Assembly: GCA_028532985.1 (NCBI GenBank)
Contig: JANCIK010000002.1
Span: 248,001 to 312,000 of the forward strand
Length of the DNA: 64,000 nucleotides
From: Stropharia rugosoannulata
Taxonomy: Eukaryota > Basidiomycota > Agaricomycetes > Agaricales > Strophariaceae
Direction of reading: 5' to 3'
This document shows positions 1-12,036 of this stretch, piece by piece. The notes under the pieces were generated by a model. It was given only the letters and a program-made list of their open reading frames with translations. It was not told the origin of the DNA and made no database searches. Made by a program: the position numbers and the translations under genes. The number at the start of each line of letters is the position of its first letter. Within the stretch, counting starts at the first letter, position 1.

Positions 1-135
1 TAGATAATATTTAAAAAATCATAATTGGGAAGGATGGTGAATTAGATCAGTGGCATGGCATGGAACGAGGGAAAGAATAGTCGATAATGTACTTTTGGGC
101 AGTGTCCTGGGTCGAAGAATGAATCGGCGCTCCTG

Positions 136-165
136 GGGAAAAGGAAAAGGAAAAGGAAAAGAAAG
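136..165. repeat. GGAAAA microsatellite
   Basis: About four tandem units of a GGAAAA-type purine repeat. The rest of bases 1-517 lies downstream of the cyclin gene, and I see no gene in it. Confidence 0.6.
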
Positions 166-517
166 GGAGGAAAGTGAAGTAAATATTGTGTCGTTTTCAA
201 ATGCCCAAGTGCAGTATAAAGCACCGAGACACATGCAGTGGGGCGGAGAAGGAAGGCATAAGGATAATGTCGTTGGATAAGCTCATGGCGGCAAATAAGG
301 CGAGGTTAATAAATTGAAAAGAATGATATGATAAAGGTTGAAAAGAGGCGCAAATGAAGAGACCCATATAAAGAAAAGTAAATCACGAAGCTAGCCGGGA
401 GGAAAGATGAAGGGAGATAGAGGTAGAAGAATAAATATGCAAGCACTGCCATCCATAGACGGGATCCGACAGAAACACAACCGCAGCAGACGAACTAACC
501 TTTATGCAACTCTCAGA

Positions 518-2389
518 TTATGCCACGGCGTCGATGTTGCTCATGAGCGGTCGGGACTCCGCTAAGTCCTGCCCTTGCGATGCGTTAGCTGAGCTGCCAC
601 TCCCGACCTTTAAGTTCGCCGCCGCGGCGCCCCACATCCTGCTGATAATGGCACCAACGCTGCGGGGAGTGCTTGCCTTAGTGGGCGTTGGGGGTATCGG
701 GCAACTCGGAGGCGGAGCCAGCAGAGGTTGCGAGACGGACGCGGAACACGAAGACCCGAAGCTGGACGACGTAGTGAACGCGGACTGCCCAGGGCGGAGG
801 CGCACACCACCAGGATTACATTGAATTGTCCCGATCGCGGCGAGCGCAGGCATGGTTGAGCTCGCGGGTACTCGGATTTGGTCCTTGCGGGGGATGGTAG
901 CAGAGGAGATCTTTACGGACATCGAGAGCGACCGCTTCCCGGATTCGCCAACAGAGTCCCCAAAGCGATTCGAGGCACCTTGCGTTTTGCGCGGATAAGA
1001 CGGCGAAGCTGTAACGGTATGTACCGACGAGGTATCTGAAGGTTTCCGTGGGCGCGTTGGTGTGGTGTCAGTCTTCGCAGGGAGAGTCGATCCCGCCTTA
1101 TGAGTATGAGTCGGTGCAGGACGCAGAGAGAACGGTTTCTTCATCGTCCCTGGTCCAGCAAGCACAGTAACGACAGAGGGTATCGTCTGGTTCGGGCTAG
1201 ATTTCGATGTGGTGGGCACAATAATGTTGACAACACAGTGGTCATCGTCTGCGTCCGACTCGTTGCTCGTCCACCCAGAAGACGATGAGCTTGACCCATT
1301 ATCGTCGACAAGAGAAACGAGGTCAGATGATGATGTAGACGTCGTCGTCGCAGTTGTTTCGGCACTGATAGTCGTATACATATGATTCGCCGGATTCGTT
1401 TGACGAAGATGCGCAGTAGAGAGCCTGCGAGCAATTCCACGAACAGCAGAAGACAGAGTTGTAGAGGTAGACTGCCCTGAGGTTGCCGCAGTGGGGAGAC
1501 ACGATGCAGGAGGTAAATGCGCAGGGGCGGGAACGCGTAGTTCTTCAACTTCAGGCTTCTGCTCTTTGTCCTTAACATCCTTTTGCAATGTCGAAATGAC
1601 AGCAGCGGTTTGTGGCTGCTGTTGTGCTTCAGCCCTCGCCTTGCCCGCCTTGGTCACCTTGTTGACTGCAGATGACCTTGTGCTCAAGTTGGCGTCGGAA
1701 GTCATGAAGGGAGCAAAGTAGCGACACGCCTCAGCCTCGTCAAACCGAAGATCATAGTCCAGAAGGTAGAGTAGCTGCTTTTCCATGAGATTGATCTCCG
1801 GAACATCGAAGAGTACCGCGTAATTCGACCAGTGGCAATTCTTTGGCGACGAATCATTCAGATACTTCGCCGACACTATAAGCGTGGCGAGGAACACCCT
1901 ATGTCTAGTGCATGGTAGGCCCGCTGTGTCGCTAAAATCAGCAATTTTCTTAGGCGACACATAATATAAATTACCTTTTGCCATAGCTGGAAGTTTACAC
2001 CTCAAACGCTCGAGGTAGATTAGCGTTGTGAGAAGTGTCCCCACCTGCACATTGGAACAGCGAACGAGATGCAAGATAAACTTGTCCAATGCGATCAAAG
2101 CCTGGTCCTCAGAGTCGGACGGTACTTCAGGGCCCTTTGCGTCTGTGTCGTTCGTATCTGTGATTGACGAGATTGTTGGTGCGGGTACGGGTACGGAAAG
2201 ACTCTTCTCCTCTTCCGGAAATTCGGGCTCACCGTCGATACGAATAACCTTCGCTGCTTGGCGAGCAACGTACTCGACCATGTCCAGGGAAACTCGCCGA
2301 TTGAGAAGTATCACCAGGAGTGGGTTGTGCTTTGAAATCGGTATCAAGGAGAAAGGATGTACTCGCTGCGAGGGCTGTTGCTCTGCCAT
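518..2389 (-). CDS. PCL/Pho80-type cyclin
   Basis: The N-terminal third carries a cyclin box of the PCL1/Pho80 family, with the segments [35 protein letters not shown] and [16 protein letters not shown]. Such cyclins bind a Pho85-like cyclin-dependent kinase and control G1 progression, polarity or nutrient signalling. The roughly 400 C-terminal residues are low-complexity, rich in Ser, Thr and Pro, and probably disordered. The frame is open throughout, but 1924..1974 is best read as a 51-nt GT-AG intron: removing it turns an interrupted box into the usual [15 protein letters not shown], and it contains no stop and keeps frame. The model is complement(518..1923, 1975..2389), about 606 residues. 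The ATG at 2389 opens directly into the conserved region. I am confident of the family; the exact partner kinase is inferred. Confidence 0.85.
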   Translation of the reverse strand: MAEQQPSQRVHPFSLIPISKHNPLLVILLNRRVSLDMVEYVARQAAKVIRIDGEPEFPEEEKSLSVPVPAPTISSITDTNDTDAKGPEVPSDSEDQALIALDKFILHLVRCSNVQVGTLLTTLIYLERLRCKLPAMAKGNLYYVSPKKIADFSDTAGLPCTRHRVFLATLIVSAKYLNDSSPKNCHWSNYAVLFDVPEINLMEKQLLYLLDYDLRFDEAEACRYFAPFMTSDANLSTRSSAVNKVTKAGKARAEAQQQPQTAAVISTLQKDVKDKEQKPEVEELRVPAPAHLPPASCLPTAATSGQSTSTTLSSAVRGIARRLSTAHLRQTNPANHMYTTISAETTATTTSTSSSDLVSLVDDNGSSSSSSGWTSNESDADDDHCVVNIIVPTTSKSSPNQTIPSVVTVLAGPGTMKKPFSLRPAPTHTHKAGSTLPAKTDTTPTRPRKPSDTSSVHTVTASPSYPRKTQGASNRFGDSVGESGKRSLSMSVKISSATIPRKDQIRVPASSTMPALAAIGTIQCNPGGVRLRPGQSAFTTSSSFGSSCSASVSQPLLAPPPSCPIPPTPTKASTPRSVGAIISRMWGAAAANLKVGSGSSANASQGQDLAESRPLMSNIDAVA

Positions 2390-3323
2390 ATTAAAAGGGA
2401 GAGTGGTGGCTAGGATGTAGTTGAAGCAGTCAAGCGATATATGATATGTGTATGGATTACCCCGTCAAGGGATATATAAGATAATGGGGGAGGTAGGAAA
2501 GGGGGATAAGAGATGTCAGTCCCGGGCGTGGTTTTGTTGCTGAAAAGGAGTTGGCTAGTCTCGATCGCAAATCACGGGCAGGAGAGAACCAAACGAGACC
2601 GAATATCCAGAGCATCATGCCGAAACTTGTTCTTGGGATTTTTGCGCTAGCATCCTGCTTAGAGCTGACTGACTTGCCGCCTATAAGCCATGGGCTATTT
2701 GATCTTCGGGGAAACTTCATTAATGTCGTCACATCAGTAGCAAACAGTCCAACAATGCTTCATACTATGTCGAGCCGAGTTAGTGTTGATTGGCTTGGAG
2801 GGCACGGAAAGATCTTTTAGAGTCACTGTAAGAAGCACAAGAGGTAGCTGAAAAGAGAGTAGACTTGAATGTTGGAGTTACAGCTGGAATTCGGTGTGCG
2901 CTTGGTGAAGTTTGCGTTGATTTCTGCAAGTTTTCTATATGAAAAGAAATGAAAGCTAGAGTTAGCTCGTAGATGAAAGAGTTTCTATTTGGCCGTCCAT
3001 GGTTAGTTGTGACTTCCGAGGTTTATCAGTTTCTAGTGGGCCCGAACCATCCCGATGAAGCAACGAAGAAGTTCGGAGTAGCAGTCATCGTACTATTCCG
3101 CCAGTCCTTCGAAGAAAGGTATTGAAAACAGGCACATACTCGTGGTTACAAAAAGTGATGGTCACATACCAGTTTCCCACGGGTTGACCTCCTCCTACTT
3201 CCGACATTTTACAAGTATATTTCATTTTAACATCAATTTTGAGCTACAAAAACTTGTCATTACTTCTTGCCAATTTCTCGCCGGTAGTAACAGAAACACT
3301 AGGGAATTGTAATTTTGATAATA
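2390..3323. other. intergenic, cyclin to first HET gene
   Basis: This is the cyclin promoter side plus the 3' flank of the first HET gene. Only short, unconvincing open frames occur (for example 2457..2732 on the minus strand). I see no RNA gene or repeat. Confidence 0.4.
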
Positions 3324-5605
3324 CTACATGTATAGAGTCCGTAAAAACATTCCATGCTTCTCCAACTCCGTCTTCTTAATCCGAATTTCGGAAGTAGTAC
3401 GTGGATTGGGCTCCAGTTGTTGTAGGATAAATGTTATAGGATTTTCTGTTCTTCTTGGTATAACGACGTCGCCATCGTGAGGTGGTACAGACGGTATTTT
3501 ATGCCCATCAAGTGACACTGCAAAACAAACATTACCATGTAATTTTATCTCGTAGGCCGTTTCCGAATGGTTGAGGACAGCAAAAAAAGTGTCACATATC
3601 AGTTCGAGAGGTTCCGATGCAGTGAATAATGAGCCTGGCAATATATCATAGCACGATGACGGGAGGGGTGGGTTGAAAGAGTTAACGAAACGCATTGCTG
3701 TCGTCCTTGCAAAGAAATTTCCACGAGGTGTGAACGGTGGGAACGTCGTGGGTTCGGAAGTCGAGATTTTTAATTCTCCGGGCATAAGGAGAGCAGAGAC
3801 ATGCAATCCCTTTTGGGTTAAAGTGATAGGAACCCTTGTAGAACCCCATCGAAACGGTGTTGAAGCAGAATGTAAATATTGTTGCGGTGTCGAGGGTATG
3901 AGCTGGCTCGTGGATAGGCCCGATGCACTGTCGCTTGGGCCCTCACCGTGCCCCCAGTTCACAATATCTAAAGGGCTCGGACTATTTGAGGCAAGAATCT
4001 CTTTGACGAGACGAAAAAAGGCATGCTCAGCGCCTTCTCCATAAGCGGTGGACATACTTATGCCAAAAATCCCCATCAATGAATATGCCGCATCCTCTTC
4101 GCGGGTGACATTGCGTCGTTTTGTCCACTGCATCCTTCGCGAAATAGAAACATAATTCATCGGCACTTTCATTTCGTCCGGCGCGATGGAGGTAGCAGAG
4201 AGAATCTGTTCTGTAACCGCAGAATCTTCCCAGAAATTGACCAGTGACACTTGTTTCCAGTCTTTAAGGTAGAAGCAAATGAAATCTGGAGAAAGCAATT
4301 CTTGAAGGGTCCAGCCTCGAGTGAACCATGGGTCGGCATGTATCTGATCAACCACCATTGTCCCGGCCAAGTAAGTGATGCATACAGTTGCTGATTGGTA
4401 CCACTTGTACATAGATCGAATGGATTCGTCGAGCTCAGCACTGCTTTCCTTGTTGATGCATACAGTATCCATCCAGGCGAGGGTCGCATCATGCTCTGTG
4501 GCTGCAACGCGGCAGAAATTTACCAGCTTCTTGTGTCCTGGAGACTCCACAGCGAAAGATTGCTTTATCCAGTCCGAGTAGACCACCTCCCCCGGAGTGT
4601 CCTGGATCCAAGTATGAGATAAAATAGCGTACTGCTCATACTTTGCGCAGAAGTTTCGGATAGCGTCGTCCCTGACCTCAATTGCTTTGTTCTTTGTATC
4701 GCCCCATACCTTCGAGGATAATATTCTACTAATTTCAGACTTCATCGCTTGCCCGTCGTAGTCTTGAACTATCCTCTTCGAAATATTTTGCCAGATTTCT
4801 GGGCGCCCAATAAGCCTGATGTTGGACCCATTGGTGTCGAATGTGAGTAGACGGATGGGCATCTTGTTAAAAACGAAATGGCGTGTTTTATTCATGGCCT
4901 CTTCCAAAAGGGGTGGTGTGCGCCGTGAATACTCTTAGTGTTTTCAGCTGCTTGAAGATACTCTGAACAGAAGAGAGTACTTACCGTCTTGAATTTCTGT
5001 ATCGCTAGAAGAGCTATAGGGTAATTGGTTGATGAAGTAAGAACCCTCTGGCCGATGAGAAATCTATAAGTTTTATAAAGGTTATGAAGTAGTTAGAGTA
5101 ATATTTACCCTGTGGACTGTCTTCTTTTTCCTCTTTCTCGTCATAGTAGTCAGAAGTATGAAAAGGCGAAAGCGGAGGCGGAGGCGGTAAAGAAAATTCT
5201 TCTTGTAAGTGTCATCTTATAAATTTTTAATGTGAATTGAAACGAAGGCCGCACCTCGTTCACCATCAAATGATGGTATTTCTGTCGATGAAGACAGAGT
5301 TTCTGCCTTCACTTTGAATGCCAAAAACTTGCCCAAGGCCATGATTAAATCTCTCCCCACCATAGAGTCGGCAAGTTGAGATATATCAATATCTGCTATC
5401 AAGTTTCATGACAATTATGGACGAAAAAGTGACTAAACCCACTGCCATGACTGCTGTGCATCTCTACGAAAGGAACGACGAACCTGGCGAGCGCCGTAAG
5501 GAAGCTATGAGCTTCAGCGCCGGTGATGTCTGTGTTGTCTGTAGGATATTAATACCAGTCAGACGTCCTAGCAGTTGAAAAGGATCGTTTGAGACACACA
5601 CCCAT
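3324..5605 (-). CDS. HET-domain protein, copy 1
   Basis: The large 3' exon (3324..4933) encodes a HET domain (PF06985): YAILSHTWIQDTPGE, LAWMDTVCINKESSAELDES, and FTRGWTLQELLSP. HET proteins trigger cell death after fusion of incompatible hyphae. Comparison with copy 2 extends the gene upstream through small exons joined in phase 1: 4985..5047, 5109..5201, 5255..5395 and 5443..5538, with a possible 4-nt start exon at 5602..5605 (ATGG). This gives about 668 residues. The two 5' exons each encode one ~40-residue repeat (TDITGAEAHSFLTALARF and TDIDISQLADSMVGRDLIM). A Pro-rich, then Glu/Lys-rich linker follows. An ORF-only start would be the ATG at 4895; the conserved exons argue against it. The copy at 8671 is its closest relative here. 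No NACHT or WD repeats are present. Confidence 0.8.
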
Positions 5606-6187
5606 TGCTGGGTTTACTCTGGATACGGGCAGTGGGATATGGGCAGTAGTCGATCGATGTGTGAGTACTTGACTGAAGGGGTTCCTTCGTCAGGCTTCGT
5701 TATAACTGGTGGACATTTATATCTCGTACAGCCTTTTTCATGTCCTGTCGTAAACTTTCCCCACAGCGTCAGTTATATTCGATTATAGGTGCAGTTTTGT
5801 CGCAGCGTACTTCCTTTTCGAAATTGGCACATGAATAATGGCATCGCCAGCAAATCGGGAGTCAATTTTAACTCTATTCAAACCCTTTGAAGTTGCATCG
5901 CGCAGCAATCAAGGGTTGAACGTTGAAGCTTGAAGTTCCAAGGATTTGAGTGTATACATAGATCATAGGATGATGCACGTTGGATGCAAGAACGATTCAG
6001 TGTTGACACAAGGTTGACAGCAAGTTGACAGGTTGAAGGTTCTAAGATTTTTCAGAGTGGCCGGCAGGCCGGTCTGTGCCGATTTAAGCCGAGTCAAATA
6101 CTTTTATTTTTACGCCCGTTTGCTCGGGACAGATTGAAACACGCAGAATACTCGACTTATACGTCTGTCGTTTCTAGGCTCGGCACC
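5606..6187. other. upstream flank of HET copy 1
   Basis: AT-rich flank upstream of the first HET gene. It contains short TTGAACGTTGAAGCTTGAAG-type runs that also occur upstream of HET copy 2 (about 11,150-11,300), suggesting the promoter region was duplicated with the gene. No gene was found. Confidence 0.35.
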
Positions 6188-6824
6188 AAGTTGCCGCTGT
6201 CAGGCCGGTGTTTACGGCCACAAGAGTCAAGACCGCAGCGTGCGCTCGCGCCGAGAAGCCTGTGGCTTGCTTTGAACCTATGCCATTCGCCGCACAGGCC
6301 TCCGGCTTGCACCCAATTGCACGCCTGGACACTACCTGGACGTCTAAAATTTCATAAAATGCTCAAAACACTAGCTCTAGTATATATGAACTGGATAACA
6401 CTCATAAATCGGGTTCTACTGACCATAAACCAACTCCGAACTTGTCTGGCAGTCAATTCAAAATTGTGCTTTGGTCAATTATTCAACGTTAATATTCAAG
6501 TTAACAGGTGCTTGTCAGTTACGTTGACCTCTAGTTTTAATTTAATAAATGCTAGAGTACTTCTACTGTAGAGTCTGTTGTGTCTTTCTAGTTCATTATG
6601 TACTACCGACCGAGACTTACCAGAGAGACTTAAGAGAGACCAACTAGGACCAAAAATTATTACATAGCAGTTCAATGATGGGCAATTGATACTATCTCGT
6701 ACTATAAACGCTGTGATAGTCATCGAACACCGTCTCAGTGAGTCAAAGCGGGGAAGTAAGTACTGAAAGTTACCATCTAGTACCCATTGGTTACCGATGG
6801 GTAAATCAACGATACCTTTGAACG
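6188..6824. repeat. dispersed repeat, intact copy (~637 bp)
   Basis: This segment recurs in opposite orientation at 16133..16482 plus 20036..20311, where a transposon splits it. Similarity is high along the whole length, with one indel of about 9-12 bp near 6230. There is no coding frame. Size and dispersion would fit a solo LTR or another short non-autonomous element, but I could not identify clear termini or a target duplication. Confidence 0.7.
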
Positions 6825-6837
6825 CATTAGGGTACGC

Positions 6838-8560
6838 CCGGCAGATCCCGAGATAACAACACCACGGCTTGCGGGGTCCTGCCCACTAAAATGTTCTCAA
6901 TTCACACGAAAGCTCAAAATTTGCAGGCCCTTCTAGTAGTTTCTGTCAATTATATGGTACCTTTTTAGAAATCATATCAAATAATTACATTCTGCATGAA
7001 ATTTGTGCATAAGAAGCAATAAAACAATACATTACTCAAGTAAGTTTGCTGCAAACATAAGTCATTAGATGATGCCGAGGCTTGGCCGAGGCGCTCGAGA
7101 TACCATCTAATTGATAGTCTTTCTACCTGGTAATTTCTCTTGAAATGAACATCAAGACAAATATTTCAACAGTACTTTGCTAAGCACGGCACCGCTATGA
7201 GCGCGGAAACGGCATTTTCGGCATCTTGCGGATTAAGCGCCCGTTAGGCGCCTGCCTCGCGGTTGCACGAGGACATCTCGATATTGGAGAAACCGGGTGT
7301 CCGGCTGTCTGGCTGGCTGGCTGGGAGGCTGTGCAGGAAGGGTCATGTGGTCAACAGCTTCTATATAAAGCAGTGATCGAACCTGATTAGGCAGGCCTTG
7401 GGCAACCGTGCATCCGCCATTAATTATCAGTGAATGTGAATGTAGTTCTTCTGCGGCCACTAAAGCATTATACATGTTACAAGTAATAGAGTATATCTTT
7501 CTGCTGCTATATCTTGCCTGATTACTCTGTATTGATGCAACGCCGGGCAGAAGATGTTTGGTCCATTATGTATTGAAATCTCGCCATATCCCTTGTAACT
7601 TACTCGGCCTTTTTGGGCTTGCAAAACCTGAAATTGAGCTCTGGTCTCTCTCAAATATGCCCCTGGATATTTGAGGTATGAAGGTGCTTGAAAATGTCTG
7701 CCAAATTATAGCTGTGTTGTTGCTTATAATAGTGACTATAGGTTGACTGTAAGTATTTGTAAAATATTGCTACAGTACATTTTGACGAAGGCGGAAAGTC
7801 TTAACACCATATATACATTAAGTTTATTGTCAGACGTCTGTGGGTGGCGCGTTGAACCAACTTCGTTAGCATTGGCACTGAGCAGCAAACACCACAGGGG
7901 CTACGGCAATGCGCGATTGATGCCGGACCATCCCGGCCGAGGATTGCCGACCAGCCAGTCAGCCAGTCAACCGGTTTCTCCAATATCGAGATATTGTCGG
8001 TTGCACGCGCGTTGTGCAGTTCATAAAGCTCCGATGCTCCGTGCAAACAGGTATAAAGACAATAAGGATAGGTATTTATAGGAACTGTTACAGTCAGATT
8101 ACAGGGTACTTAGACTATATATAGGCTGTATTAAGTAGAGATCATCAATTAATACACTACACATTTGTTTCCCCTTCGTTTCAGCGTCCCTCTTTGCGTC
8201 CCAGCTGCGTCCTCACTGCGTCCAGAGTCCGGGAATGGTTCTAAGTTTTCATAGCAACTTAAACTCTCGCGTTTTTGTTCTATTTGCGCCTCGTTCCCGT
8301 TCTTGTCTAGTGTTGCCACCTCGCACAGTTATGCGCTCATACCACGCACAAGAGTATCAACTTACAAGGTACTTTGTTAGTATTGTGTGTTCCACCTGTG
8401 CTACTCGGAGAGCCTGCCAATTTTGAGCTTAGTCGGACTCCCCCTGCGAAATTCTCATTAGCCGGACCTACCGTGTAAATTGAGAACATTTTAGTGGGCA
8501 GGACCCCGCGAGCCATCAGAAGGTGGGTTCGAGGTGGCGTTGTTGCTTCGGATCTGCCGG
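6838..8560. mobile_element. element with long inverted repeats (~1.7 kb)
   Basis: The left end (about 6838-6955) and right end (about 8405-8560) are imperfect inverted repeats. They share CGCCCGGCAGATCC, GGGGTCCTGCCCACTAAAA, TGTTCTCAATT and AGCTCAAAATT in the same order. A second, inner inverted pair lies at about 7255-7330 and 7945-8030, sharing CTCGATATTGGAGAAACCGG and CTGGCTGG runs. No transposase is encoded. A foldback-type or long-TIR non-autonomous DNA element is the simplest reading. The target duplication was not resolved. Confidence 0.55.
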
Positions 8561-8670
8561 GCGCGCACGCGCGGTTGCGTCGCTTGCTCGCACGTCGGAC
8601 TCGCTGGTTTTGGACCACCTGGTCGACTGAGGTCATCTATTGAATTCATCTCAGCTGAGACATAGTTAAA

Positions 8671-10859
8671 CTACATATACAGAGTGCGTAAAAATATTCC
8701 ATGTTTTACCAACTCCGTCTTCTTGATATGAATTTCGGGTCCAGCACTGGGTGAGGGCTGCACTTGTTGTAGCCTGAATGTTATAGGAAAAGCGGTCCCT
8801 TGTAGCTTGACCGCATCGCCGTCATGAGGTAGTGCGGACAGTTGGTGGAACCCACTAAGTGCTACTGCAAAGCAGATATCAGTAAGTAGAACTATTTCGT
8901 CAGCCGTTTCTGTATGGTTGAGAACAGCAAATATAGTGCCATAATCTTGTACATCAGGCTCCGAGAAGTTGAAAAGAGATTCAGGTAAAATGTCGTAGGA
9001 TGCTGAATATGCAAAGGACGTTACGAAGTGCACTTCTGATGTCCTTGCAAAGAAATTTCCTCGAGGGGTGAACGACGGAAATGTTGCTCTGGGAGGGCGC
9101 TTTCCAATTATTCCGGGCATAAGGAGTGCAGAAACATGCAATCCTTTCTGTGTCAAGGCGGCTGGAACTCTGGTAGAGCCCCATTTAAACGGCTCTGATG
9201 CAGAGTACAAGTATTGCTGTGGCCTCGAGGGTATGAGTTGGCTTGTGCATAAGCCAGAGGAGTTGTCGTTAACGCCTGGACCATGGCCCCAGTTCACGAT
9301 GTCCAAAAGGCTCGCATTATTAGTGGCAAGGATCTCTTTGACGAGACGGAAGAACGCATACTCGGCACCTTCTCCGTATGCGGTAGGCATACTGACGCCA
9401 AAAATTCCCATAAGTGAGTATGCCGCATCTTCTTCACGGGTGACACTGCGTCTCGCCGCCCAGCCCATCCGTCGAGAAATGGAAACAAATCGCATTTGCA
9501 TCCTCATTTCATGCAGCTGAATAGAAGTTGCGCGGAAGATCTGTTCTGAGACTGGAGACACTTCCCAGAAGTCGACACCAAGTGATAACTGTTTCCAGTC
9601 CGCAAGATAGAAGCAATTGAGTTTGGGAGAAAGCATTTCTTGCAGGGTCCAGCCTCGAGTGAACCATGGGTCGGCGTGCATCTGGTCAGGTACCAGCGTT
9701 GCTGCAAGGTATGTGATGCATACAGTGGCTGACTGGTACCAGTAGTACATAGATCGGATGGATTCGTCGAGCTCGGCGCTGTTTTCCTTGTTAATGCATA
9801 TACTATCCATCCATGCCAGGGTCACATTGTACTCTTTGGCGGCCACGCGACAGAAATTTAGCAGCTTCTTATGCCCTGGGGAATCCGCAGCGAAAGATTG
9901 CTTTATCCAGTCCGAGTATACCACCTCCCAGGGAGCATCTTGAATCCAAGTATGAGATAAAATAGCGTACTGCTCGTACTTTGCGCAGAAGTTTCGGATA
10001 GCGTCGTTCCTGGCCTCAATTGCTTTGTTCTTTGTATCGCCCCATACCTTCGAGGATAATATTCTGCTGATTTCAGACTTCATCGCTTGCCCGTCGTAGT
10101 CTTCGACCATCCTCTTCGATACATTTTGCCAAATTTCTGAGCGTCCGATAAGTCTGATGTTGGACCCGTTGGAGTCAAATGTGAGTAGACGGACGGGCAT
10201 CTTGTTAAACATAAAATAACGAGTTTTGTTCATGGCCTGGGCTAACAGCGAGGGCCTGCGTTGTGGGTATTCTGGATTGACTCAGCCGTTTGAGGAGACT
10301 ATGAGAGGGAAATGATAGCTACCATCTTCCAATGGGTTTTCTAAACCTCCAGAGAAACTGTAAGGTAGTTGGTCGAAGTATGAAAAATCTATCCGAGATT
10401 AAAATTTACCATCACTTTCAATGAAAGTATTTAAGATGCAAGTAAAATGGGTTTTACCACAATCTTCTTTCTTCTCATCCTCTTTGCAGAAAATCGCGTC
10501 AGAAAGCGTAACCTCTAAAGGAAGTATTCCTCTATGTCATCTTAGACGTAACTCGAAATATTAAAGGTACCTTGTCCATGCACTTCATCAAACGGTTGCG
10601 TTTCTTCCGCAGATGGCAGAGCTTGTGACATCAACATAGAAGCCATAAACTCTCCTAAGGCTGTGAGAAAAAGGTCCCCCTGTGTGGAGTGGACCAGTTG
10701 AGATATATCAATCCCTACCATTAAAGTCAGGACCACTACTGAACAAATACGTAAAATAGACCTACTGCCATGGATTTTGTGCATCTCCACGATAGGGACC
10801 GCGAAGTTGGTGAGCGCGGTAATGAGACTGTGAGGTTTGGCAACGTTGGAGACGCTCAT
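8671..10859 (-). CDS. HET-domain protein, copy 2
   Basis: Tandem relative of the gene at 3324, with the same exon pattern: 8671..10271, 10323..10388, 10458..10529, 10571..10714 and 10766..10859, about 658 residues. The HET domain is intact (AILSHTWIQDAPWE, LAWMDSICINKENSAELDES, FTRGWTLQEMLSP). The first exons encode the two-repeat N-terminal module (HSLITALTNFAVPIVEMH, then RIDISQLVHSTQGDLFLTAL). I start it at the ATG at 10859 because this opens the conserved first repeat; an upstream exon like that of copy 1 is possible. The intron at 10530..10570 is only 41 nt. The repeat-rich element at 6838..8560 lies just downstream. The likely role is allorecognition or incompatibility-type cell death. 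Confidence 0.8.
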
Positions 10860-12036
10860 ATTTGATAATCTGTAGCATGGATATGGGTTAAATGCACTAT
10901 GAGTTAAATAGATCACAAGATACGTGTATTGACTGCTAGGGCGTCTGCTCGAGATAAATAACTCGAGAGTTGACAAGGATACGCACAGCTTTTGGCATTT
11001 TTTATTGTCTCTCAGTGTTTCAACCATTGAATCGACACTGGTATTTTATCCTTTGGAGTCGAGATCAGTCATTGAGGGTGACTCCTCAAGAGTCAAGAAC
11101 TCAAAAAGTGATTACTGTAACCACATCACAACCTTTTCAAATTGCGCTGCACCGCGGCGCGAAGATTCAAGTTGAAACGTTGAACGTTGATGCACACAGT
11201 GCGCCAACCTAACCGTTCTCTCATGAGCCGTCCGGCAGTTCCCAGAGCCAGTCATAGTATGTACTCTACCGTATGCCATGAGACTTGAAGCTTGAAGCCT
11301 GCAATTGACTTGCAACCCGATAAGAATCCAATTGCAACTTCAGGCAAACGCCAGACCAGTTTTGCAGTATTAATTGAATTCTTGGGCTCGTGGAATATCT
11401 CACGACGTCGACAAAGTTAAAACAATTCAGTTCAGACAATATTTTTGCCTTTAGAAGATAGAGTTGAAGAACGATCATGATGCAGTGCTTTACGTATACT
11501 ATACATGTATGTAGCATTTCAAGTTGTTGTCTGTAGGAAAGACTATTTGCTTTTGAAACGTAGCCGGTGATCAATAGTATTGATTAATGGCAGATTACAC
11601 GCAGAACCAGATACATAGGGAGAGGCCGCTTAGCAGATGAGTGAATGAAAGCGGTTTTATTGTTGAGTAAGTTTACGAGTACAAGTTCGCGAAGACGTGT
11701 TACAGTGCCGAATTATAATGGTATCAAGTCCATTGGCAATGAGCCATAAAAAGCAAAAGAGAGCGACTGTGATAGGGAATAATGTGGAGTCCGAAGGCAG
11801 AAATAACCTGTGACGACATATAGACCGAGAAATAGAAAAAGGAGTATAAGACAGCCATGTGTTGAACCTGTAATGGCCAATGAACGGAGAGAATAGGATA
11901 ACGAGAATAATAAAAACATCCATGGAAATTGACATAAGGCAGAGCGACAGACGTTTTGAGATCGCTTTTAAGATGCAAATAAAACAGCCGGGAATTAGCA
12001 GGGAATGAGAGTGTGATAGGACCGCATTAAACGGTG
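10860..12036. other. intergenic, HET copy 2 to protease
   Basis: AT-rich sequence upstream of HET copy 2 and downstream of the protease. Short GAAGCTTGAAGC-type runs resemble the flank of HET copy 1. Small open frames at 11266..11978 (minus) look non-coding. Confidence 0.35.

Noticed and set aside
5407..5640. Plus-strand reading resembling an SH3 domain (AVHLYERNDEPGERRKEAMS, then FSAGDV).
   Set aside because: The equivalent regions of HET copies 2 and 3 conserve the protein on the minus strand with matching splice sites and phase, while the plus-strand reading is not conserved. It is the antisense shadow of the first HET repeat exon.
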